A stretch of 11,082 nucleotides of DNA, from positions 1-11,082 of the forward strand of contig CALHMM010000043.1 in NCBI GenBank assembly GCA_938034715.1, written 5' to 3'. This DNA comes from Minisyncoccota bacterium. GTDB taxonomy: Bacteria; Patescibacteriota; Minisyncoccia; Moranbacterales; GCA-2747515. The notes below the pieces were generated by a model that was given only the letters and a program-made list of their open reading frames with translations, was not told the DNA's origin and did not search any database. Positions within the stretch are counted from its first letter, which is position 1, and every line of letters begins with the position of its first letter. Below are positions 6,532 through 11,082 of this stretch, piece by piece. The translations under genes and the position numbers were made by a program.

Positions 6532-7029
6532 ATGGCTAATCGACATCTTCAGCGGTCTATCGCAATGCAGTCACTCTTTGAGTGGGACTTTCATAACCAA
6601 GAAAAGAATCGCATTGGGGAAGTGATAGATTTCAACTACAGCGAATTTGCACCTGGCACGAAGGATCATGCTTTCACCCAATCTATAGTAGAAGGAGTGA
6701 TTAAGCACATAAAGGACATAGATAAGCTCATAACAAAATGTGCTCCAGAGTGGCCACTCGACCAGATCGCAGCAGTAGATCGAAACACTCTACGAATCGG
6801 CACATATGAGTTACTCTATGGAGACTATGATCAAACACCGCCAAAAGTAGCAATAAACGAAGCGATCGAAATAGCAAAGGCATATGGAACTGATAGTTCA
6901 CCCCGATTTATAAATGGCGTATTAGGGACAATCTATCGTGAAATGGGCGAGCCCATGAAAAACGACAACGCACAAGAAGGGAAGAAAAGGAGAGGTAAAG
7001 TTGAGGAAAAGGAAGGAAAGTCACAATAG
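6532..7029 (+). CDS. nusB: Transcription antitermination factor NusB
   Basis: The 165 residues match NusB, the RNA-binding factor that with S10 (NusE) binds boxA RNA and keeps RNA polymerase on rRNA operons. The start MANRHLQRSIAMQSLFEWDF is the usual first helix. Diagnostic segments are DRNTLRIGTYELLY (83-96) and KVAINEAIEIAKAYG (105-119), followed by SPRFINGVLGTI (123-134). Residues 141-165 are a highly charged Lys/Glu tail (AQEGKKRRGKVEEKEGKSQ at the end) beyond the normal end of the family near 140. The ATG lacks a Shine-Dalgarno and follows an A-rich tract. It lies 66 bp after rpmF, across the leaky hairpin, and 110 bp before rnc. Confidence 0.95.
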   Translation: MANRHLQRSIAMQSLFEWDFHNQEKNRIGEVIDFNYSEFAPGTKDHAFTQSIVEGVIKHIKDIDKLITKCAPEWPLDQIAAVDRNTLRIGTYELLYGDYDQTPPKVAINEAIEIAKAYGTDSSPRFINGVLGTIYREMGEPMKNDNAQEGKKRRGKVEEKEGKSQ

Positions 7030-7101
7030 GCATTAAAACCAAGTTAAACAATGATCAGGGAAGTATTCTCACTATGTGCGATCCACTATAGATCAGTTCT
7101 A

Positions 7102-7125
7102 CAAGTGGTAACTACCAAGTGGCAA
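7102..7125 (+). repeat. Short imperfect tandem repeat before rnc
   Basis: CAAGTGGTAA (7102-7111) and CAAGTGGCAA (7116-7125) repeat with a 14-base period in the 110-bp nusB-rnc gap. The gap otherwise shows no promoter at proper spacing and no terminator. It might be a protein-binding site or a chance repeat. Confidence 0.4.
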
Positions 7126-7139
7126 TTCTTCAGTAAAAT

Positions 7140-7826
7140 ATGGATGTAAAAAAATTTGAACAAGTATGTGGAATAAAAGTCAAGAATAAGGATCTTTTTC
7201 GTGAAGCAATGACACATCGCTCTTATCTCAACGAACATCGCGAAGCAGATTGGCAGCACAATGAGCGACTTGAATTCCTCGGAGATGCAGTTCTAGAACT
7301 CGTTGTTACAGAATACCTCTTTGCAAATTTTGATAATCCAGAAGGAGACATGACAGCCTGGCGAGCTTCTCTCGTAAATGGCGAAATGCTAGCAGTCGTT
7401 GCAAGGGAGATTGGCATTGAGCAATTTCTCATGATGAGCAAGGGAGAAACCCAGGACACAGGCCGGGCTCGCAATTATCTACTAGCAAACGCAGTAGAAG
7501 CGATTATAGGCGCAATCCATCTCGATAACGGTTATCAAGCCTCAGAAAAATTTATCCAAGAAAAAATTATTACTCATCTAGATGAAGTTCTTGAAAAAAA
7601 ACTCTACCTTGACCCAAAAAGCTACTTCCAAGAACAGGCACAAGAACATGAGAGTATAACACCGCATTATGAAGTCCTGTCAGAAGAGGGTCCAGATCAC
7701 GACAGGGAGTTCATCATGGGAATATTCCTAGGCAAGAAAAAAATTGCCCAAGGCAGTGGATCTAGCAAGCAAGAAGCGCAAAGAGAAGCAGCAAAAAACG
7801 CGCTAGAAGTGAAGGGTTGGTCATAG
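7140..7826 (+). CDS. rnc: Ribonuclease III
   Basis: The 228 residues form the two-domain RNase III that cuts double-stranded RNA, including rRNA precursors. The catalytic domain (1-150) has the signature NERLEFLGDAVLE (41-53) with E42, E45 and metal ligand D49. Later comes LLANAVEAIIGA (114-125) with E120, the equivalent of the E. coli catalytic E117. The position of E. coli D114 is N117 here. The dsRNA-binding domain (158-226) starts DPKSYFQEQAQ and ends GSGSSKQEAQREAAKNAL (205-222). Length is normal. The ATG has no Shine-Dalgarno and directly follows TAAAAT. The gene ends the rpmF-nusB-rnc unit with a strong terminator 9 bp after its stop. Grouping with L32 and NusB fits a shared role in ribosome production. 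Confidence 0.96.
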   Translation: MDVKKFEQVCGIKVKNKDLFREAMTHRSYLNEHREADWQHNERLEFLGDAVLELVVTEYLFANFDNPEGDMTAWRASLVNGEMLAVVAREIGIEQFLMMSKGETQDTGRARNYLLANAVEAIIGAIHLDNGYQASEKFIQEKIITHLDEVLEKKLYLDPKSYFQEQAQEHESITPHYEVLSEEGPDHDREFIMGIFLGKKKIAQGSGSSKQEAQREAAKNALEVKGWS

Positions 7827-7834
7827 CGAATTCA

Positions 7835-7865
7835 CCGAAAAACGCCTTAGACGGGCGTTTTTTGG
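7835..7865 (+). terminator. Rho-independent terminator after rnc
   Basis: A 12-bp stem (7835-7846 with 7854-7865; one G-T pair) has a 7-base loop and a run of six T within its 3' arm. It isolates the rpmF-nusB-rnc unit from smc. Confidence 0.9.
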
Positions 7866-7913
7866 TATACATTGCATTTAATGCATAAAAGCGACTTTCT
7901 CAACACTTGACAG

Positions 7914-7948
7914 ACAGTAATTCCTACGCAGGAAATGCCTGGCACTGT
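7914..7948 (+). other. Nested inverted repeat upstream of the smc promoter
   Basis: The inner perfect repeat TTCCT-ACGC-AGGAA (7921-7934) lies inside an outer pair ACAGT/ACTGT (7914-7918 with 7944-7948). A separate TGCAT-TTA-ATGCA palindrome is at 7873-7885. They lie outside the predicted smc transcript, so they would act as DNA sites (operators), if at all. Confidence 0.4.
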
Positions 7949-7970
7949 AGAGAATTTGTTTCCCATAGTG

Positions 7971-7989
7971 TATAATATCTAAATATAAT
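7971..7989 (+). promoter_or_regulatory. Two overlapping -10 elements for smc
   Basis: Two perfect TATAAT boxes (7971-7976 and 7984-7989) are spaced 13 bases apart. Neither has a good -35 at 16-18 bp. Starts near 7983 and 7996 would give leaders of about 25 and 12 nt before the GTG. Confidence 0.6.
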
Positions 7990-8007
7990 CTGCATCAAAC
8001 TAAATCA

Positions 8008-10326
8008 GTGCATCTCAAGCAGATCGAAATTTCTGGATTTAAATCCTTTGCAGCATCAACAGTGCTGTCTTTTGAAGGCTCAAAAAACAGCAAAGGTCTT
8101 CCAGGAATTACTGCAATTGTAGGCCCAAATGGTAGCGGAAAATCAAATGTCTCTGACGCAATCCGTTGGGTCATGGGAGAGCAGTCTATGAAAAACCTTC
8201 GCGGGAAGAAAAGTGAAGATGTGATCTTTGCTGGAAGTGAATCCAAAGGAAAACTGTCATCCGCACGCGTAGCTCTTGTCTTTGATAATACCGACAAAAA
8301 AATCCCAGTAGAATACGATGATGTCGTTATAGAGAGAAAAATGTATCGAGATGGCGAGGGTGAATACTCAATAAACGGTGCACGAGTGCGACTCCTTGAT
8401 ATCATAGACATCCTCGCGCAAGCAGGTATGGGGAAGGGGAGTCATTGCGTTGTCGGACAAGGCATGACAGATGCTATCCTCGGTGCAACACCCAGCCAAC
8501 GAAGATTGATGATAGAAGATGCAGCAGGAGTAAAGCATTTTCAGATTAGAAAAGTTCGCAGCGAAAAAAAACTCGACAAAACAAAAGAAAATCTAATACG
8601 CACAAAAGAGCTAATCGCAGAGGTAGAGCCTCATCTCAAAACGCTAAAACGACAAGCAGAAAAGGCAGCTAGAAGTAAAGAGGTCCACGATGAGCTAAGG
8701 TCACTACAAAAAGTATACTTTGCGCAGGTTTGGAATAGCTTTGAGCAAGAAAAAGAAACTCTTAGTAAACAAAAGGAGGAAGTGGGTCGTCAACTAAAGA
8801 CCTCACAAAGAAGTCTCGACAAAATTGTCGAACAAATTTCTATCGAGGCAAAAAAAGTAGAAGACGGAAACATCGTAGGCGAACACGAAGATCAAAAAAA
8901 TGCCTACTACACACAGCTAAGAACCATCGATCAAGATATTGCGATAGCCAAAGGACGTATTGAAGTAGAAAAAGAACACAAAATCACAGAACAAAAAGTA
9001 AAGAGTATCCCTGTGGATTTAATCTATGTCAGGCAACAACTACAGGCCATCCAAGACAAGCAAGACAAATTCACTCAACTACTCGAAGCTGTGAAAAGCC
9101 TTGATGAACTTGAGGCGCTCAAAGTCAAACTGCGCAGTGTAAAAGAGGATCTTCACAAACTACATGAAGACGCAGGAAAGAAAACAGTCAACCTTCCTCT
9201 GACTATAAACAAAGAGAAGATGGCGAGCATTGATCAAGCAATTAAAAAAAATGAGAAAATTGTTCTAGACTGTGAGGGGAAAAGAAAAAAACTCGAGTCG
9301 GCAATTGCAGCAATCGACTCGAAAATTAGAGAGGGGGTCTCCAAAGATAAACAGGCTCGAGAGAAATTTTTACTACTCGAAAAAGATCATCGAGAGAGTC
9401 AAGTTGCACTGGATGCTATTCGTGAACAATTCAACGAAGCAAAGATTGAGCTTGCCAAGCTAGAGGTAAGAGAGGAAGACGTAACAAACGAAGTACGTCA
9501 AGAACTTGGCATTGAAGTCCAATCACTGGAATATACTCCCACAGAATTAGATGTACAAGACACAGAGCTCAAAATCACCCGACTGAGAAGCGAATACGAA
9601 CGAATTGGTGGAATAGACCCTCTCGTTGTGGAAGAATTTAACGAGACACAAGAAAGGTTTGATTTCCTCACGAAAGAGTCTGATGATCTAGAGAAAGCAA
9701 TGTCTTCACTCAAAGAAGTTATCAAAGAAATGGATAAAAAAATCCATGCAGCATTTGTAAAGGCATACAAAGAAATAAATGTAGAATTTACAAAATACTT
9801 CAGAATACTTTTTGCAGGAGGCAACGCTCGTCTCAAGCAAGTCAAAATTGAGCCTTCATCAAAAAAAACCGCCGATCAGTCATCGCAAGAAATCACGCAA
9901 CAGACCGATCAAGAGATCGAAGACGATGATCCTGATCAAGACAAAAAAAACCATCACAAGTCAGAAATAGGCATAGAAATAGAAGCGTCACCACCAGGCA
10001 AAAAAGTAAAGCAACTCACACTTCTCTCTGGAGGGGAGCGGTCTCTGACCTCGATCGCTATGCTTTTCGCAATTATTGCATACAATCCTCCACCATTTGC
10101 TGTACTTGATGAAGTAGAGGCAGCACTTGATGAAGCAAATTCTAGAAGGTTAGCGAAAATTTTTGCAGAACTTGCAGGACAAACACAATTTGTGATAATC
10201 ACACACAACAGAGAGACCATGCGACACGCAGATATGCTCTATGGCGTAACGATGAGCGGTGATGGGGCATCCCAAATCCTCAGTGTAAAACTAGACCAAC
10301 TAAAAGAAGATAATCAACTAGTCTAA
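8008..10326 (+). CDS. smc: SMC-family chromosome segregation ATPase, short form without a recognisable hinge
   Basis: The 772 residues hold both ATPase half-heads of SMC. N-head: the canonical start LKQIEISGFKSFA from a GTG codon, Walker A GPNGSGKSN (39-47), Q-loop Q59, and VVGQGMTDAIL (148-158). C-head: RIGGIDPLVVEEF (532-544), signature LSGGERSL (673-680), Walker B FAVLDE (697-702), D-loop ALD (706-708) and the switch His733. Coiled coil runs about 170-330 and 400-530. A normal bacterial SMC has about 1,150-1,200 residues with a globular hinge of about 150 at the middle. Here the middle (331-400) holds only a helical, proline-bounded stretch, with neither hinge motifs nor a Rad50-type CxxC hook. 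Residues 616-652 are an acidic Gln/Asp/Lys insertion in the C-head. The reading frame is continuous, so this is a compact SMC and not a broken gene. No scpA or scpB is in the window. Confidence 0.93.
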   Translation: MHLKQIEISGFKSFAASTVLSFEGSKNSKGLPGITAIVGPNGSGKSNVSDAIRWVMGEQSMKNLRGKKSEDVIFAGSESKGKLSSARVALVFDNTDKKIPVEYDDVVIERKMYRDGEGEYSINGARVRLLDIIDILAQAGMGKGSHCVVGQGMTDAILGATPSQRRLMIEDAAGVKHFQIRKVRSEKKLDKTKENLIRTKELIAEVEPHLKTLKRQAEKAARSKEVHDELRSLQKVYFAQVWNSFEQEKETLSKQKEEVGRQLKTSQRSLDKIVEQISIEAKKVEDGNIVGEHEDQKNAYYTQLRTIDQDIAIAKGRIEVEKEHKITEQKVKSIPVDLIYVRQQLQAIQDKQDKFTQLLEAVKSLDELEALKVKLRSVKEDLHKLHEDAGKKTVNLPLTINKEKMASIDQAIKKNEKIVLDCEGKRKKLESAIAAIDSKIREGVSKDKQAREKFLLLEKDHRESQVALDAIREQFNEAKIELAKLEVREEDVTNEVRQELGIEVQSLEYTPTELDVQDTELKITRLRSEYERIGGIDPLVVEEFNETQERFDFLTKESDDLEKAMSSLKEVIKEMDKKIHAAFVKAYKEINVEFTKYFRILFAGGNARLKQVKIEPSSKKTADQSSQEITQQTDQEIEDDDPDQDKKNHHKSEIGIEIEASPPGKKVKQLTLLSGGERSLTSIAMLFAIIAYNPPPFAVLDEVEAALDEANSRRLAKIFAELAGQTQFVIITHNRETMRHADMLYGVTMSGDGASQILSVKLDQLKEDNQLV

Positions 10327-10329
10327 CAG

Positions 10330-10358
10330 TTGACAAAATATACTAAAACCTATACTAT
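10330..10358 (+). promoter_or_regulatory. Sigma-70-type promoter for rpsP
   Basis: TTGACA (10330-10335), 17 bp, then TACTAT (10353-10358); an overlapping TATACT (10351-10356) would have a 15-bp spacer. The start near 10365 gives a leader of about 66 nt. Confidence 0.8.
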
Positions 10359-10431
10359 TGATCTACATGTTTCGTTCCCACTTGGCGTACATCCAAGTGA
10401 GAATTAAATTCTTATTTAGTATATTGATCTA
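10356..10431 (+). promoter_or_regulatory. rpsP leader: 10-base direct repeat flanking a hairpin
   Basis: TATTGATCTA occurs at 10356-10365 (over the transcript start) and again at 10422-10431, ending on the A of the rpsP ATG. Between them is a 7-bp hairpin, CACTTGG (10379-10385) with CCAAGTG (10393-10399), and a GAATT-A-AATTC palindrome at 10401-10411. A role in autoregulation of S16 is possible but unproven. Confidence 0.4.
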
Positions 10432-10853
10432 TGTTAGTAATCAGATATAACACTGTCGGACGTAAAAATCACAAACAATACCGCATAGTATTACAAGAAA
10501 AAACGCAAGCCCCAGGCGGACGTCACGTGGCCGTACTAGGAAGCTACGACCCACACACCAAACAAACACTGCTCAAAGAAGACAAAATCAAAGATTGGAT
10601 CCAAAAGGGAGCACAACCATCAGATAGTGTCTACAACCTCCTCGTAAAAAACGGGGTTCTAAAAGGGGATAAACGAAAAGTCAAAATCCCAGAGAAAAAA
10701 GTAGAAGAAGTGAAGGAAGAAACGACTGAGGTCACAAAAGAAGATTCCCAGAAGGCCGAAGATGCTCCAGCCAAAGATGAAACGGCAGAAACAACAGGGG
10801 AAGACACCCCAGAGGAAGACGGAGTCAAAGAGAAACCTACCCAAGAAAAATAG
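10431..10853 (+). CDS. rpsP: 30S ribosomal protein S16 (bS16) with a long charged C-terminal tail
   Basis: Residues 1-85 are a complete bS16: the start MLVIRYNTVGRKNHKQYRIV, then RHVAVLGSYDPH (31-42) and KIKDWIQKGAQPSDSVYNLL (52-71). S16 binds 16S rRNA and helps assembly of the 30S 5' domain. The family normally ends near residue 80-90. Here a further 50 or so residues (about 90-140) consist almost wholly of Glu, Lys, Thr, Asp, Ala and Pro. They have net negative charge and no predicted fold. Such tails exist in some S16 lineages. The ATG lacks a Shine-Dalgarno and is preceded by GATCT. The gene has its own promoter and terminator, so unlike in many bacteria it is not in an operon with rimM or trmD. 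Confidence 0.95.
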   Translation: MLVIRYNTVGRKNHKQYRIVLQEKTQAPGGRHVAVLGSYDPHTKQTLLKEDKIKDWIQKGAQPSDSVYNLLVKNGVLKGDKRKVKIPEKKVEEVKEETTEVTKEDSQKAEDAPAKDETAETTGEDTPEEDGVKEKPTQEK

Positions 10854-10868
10854 TCGACGACGCAAAAT

Positions 10869-10887
10869 CTCCCGTAAGGGAGTTTTT
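10869..10887 (+). terminator. Rho-independent terminator after rpsP
   Basis: A perfect 5-bp GC-rich stem CTCCC/GGGAG (10869-10873 with 10878-10882) closes a GTAA loop and is followed by five T. It begins 15 bases after the rpsP stop. Confidence 0.85.
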
Positions 10888-10909
10888 GTATTAGAAGAAC
10901 AATAAACTA

Positions 10910-10938
10910 TTGACAGTTCGACTAAGGTACTGTAAGAT
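10910..10938 (+). promoter_or_regulatory. Sigma-70-type promoter of the 3'-end RNA unit
   Basis: TTGACA (10910-10915), a 17-bp spacer and TAAGAT (10933-10938) are present. The predicted start is near 10945. It lies just after the rpsP terminator and points toward the end of the window. Confidence 0.75.
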
Positions 10939-11012
10939 CTACATACAATCTAAATTTCCGTAGAAACGCAGGCTGTTATTTCTATAACGCAAGACCTCGT
11001 GAGGAATTATTT

Positions 11013-11045
11013 ATGAAATCTCCCAAAGAGAATTCTGGTCGATAA
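11013..11045 (+). CDS. Possible 10-residue peptide, MKSPKENSGR
   Basis: GAGG (11001-11004) lies 8 bases before the ATG at 11013, and the frame ends with TAA at 11043. The Shine-Dalgarno is better than that of any essential gene in the window. The peptide has no run of one amino acid that would mark a classic attenuation peptide. It lies in the short RNA unit directly before its terminator. It could be a leader peptide coupling translation to termination, a tiny protein, or chance. Confidence 0.3.
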   Translation: MKSPKENSGR

Positions 11046-11051
11046 TAGTTC

Positions 11052-11079
11052 AATTCTGCGTGAAGCAGGATTTTTATTT
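11052..11079 (+). terminator. Rho-independent terminator of the 3'-end RNA unit
   Basis: An 8-bp stem with one G-T pair (11052-11059 with 11065-11072) closes a GTGAA loop and is followed by TTTATTTG. It could work as a terminator or as a conditional attenuator, since its 5' arm has a second complement at 10966-10971. Confidence 0.7.
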
Positions 11080-11082
11080 GTC

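Larger units (their letters stand above)
10945..11079 (+). ncRNA. Putative small RNA or attenuating leader, about 135 nt
   Basis: The segment lies between a near-consensus promoter and a terminator hairpin and has no gene longer than 10 codons. Its helices are GTTAT-TTCT-ATAAC (10974-10987), a small CCT-CGTG-AGG hairpin (10995-11004) that would cover the Shine-Dalgarno of the mini-frame, TCTC/GAGA around 11018-11031, and the terminator. ACGCAG (10966-10971) is complementary to CTGCGT (11056-11061), the 5' arm and loop of the terminator, so an alternative antiterminator fold is possible. I cannot assign it to any known RNA family; it does not look like tmRNA, 6S, SRP RNA or a riboswitch I recognise. 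It may be a free small RNA or the leader of a gene past the window. Boundaries are inferred. Confidence 0.5.

Noticed and set aside
6404..6625. 73-codon + strand frame bridging rpmF and nusB
   Set aside because: It overlaps both genes out of frame and runs through the intergenic hairpin.
7134..7139. TAAAAT -10-like box touching the rnc start codon
   Set aside because: The implied transcript start is downstream of the ATG and there is no -35; rnc is more likely read from the rpmF promoter.
7995..8411. 138-codon open frame on the - strand over the smc start
   Set aside because: It is the complement of the SMC N-head; the composition is a shadow of the + strand codons.

Overview
The window looks like a small-genome bacterium of the Candidate Phyla Radiation (Patescibacteria). 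This placement is inferred from gene content and style: compact spacing, moderately AT-rich DNA, essential genes starting without Shine-Dalgarno sequences, an RNase III with Asn where most bacteria have Asp, and a much shortened SMC. I cannot name the class. Standard code fits: no in-frame TGA is needed, and none of the twelve main reading frames ends in TGA (TAA or TAG only).

Layout, all genes on the + strand. (1) 1-620: the tail of a small repetitive protein gene with its terminator, then a free-standing unit of strong promoter, Shine-Dalgarno, 95-residue secreted or membrane-anchored protein of unknown function, and terminator. (2) 726-1089: the RNase P RNA gene (rnpB) with an extended -10 promoter and a perfect 11-bp P1 helix joining its ends. 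(3) 1155-6090: a surface polysaccharide block with a polyprenyl-phosphate sugar-1-phosphate transferase, a YvlD/DUF360 membrane protein with its own promoter, two GT4-type glycosyltransferases and a short Wzz-like chain-length protein between them. The transferase would load the first sugar onto the lipid carrier, the glycosyltransferases would extend it, and the Wzz-like protein would tune polymer length. (4) 6122-7865: rpmF (L32), nusB and rnc behind a consensus promoter and a roughly 115-nt leader, with a hairpin after rpmF and a strong terminator after rnc. (5) 7971-10326: smc, 772 codons, with both ATPase half-heads but no recognisable hinge. (6) 10330-10887: rpsP (S16) with its own promoter, structured leader, long charged tail and terminator. 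(7) 10910-11079: a complete promoter-to-terminator unit of about 135 nt that encodes at most a 10-residue peptide. It is either a small RNA or an attenuating leader for a gene beyond the window.

The most interesting points are the hinge-less SMC with an acidic insertion in its head, the 3'-end RNA unit whose 5' part can pair with its terminator stem, the start-stop (ATG-TAA) element in the L32 leader, and an RNase P RNA whose L15 appears closed by a GCAA tetraloop instead of carrying the tRNA-CCA-binding GGU. No CRISPR, insertion sequence, prophage or tRNA gene was found.
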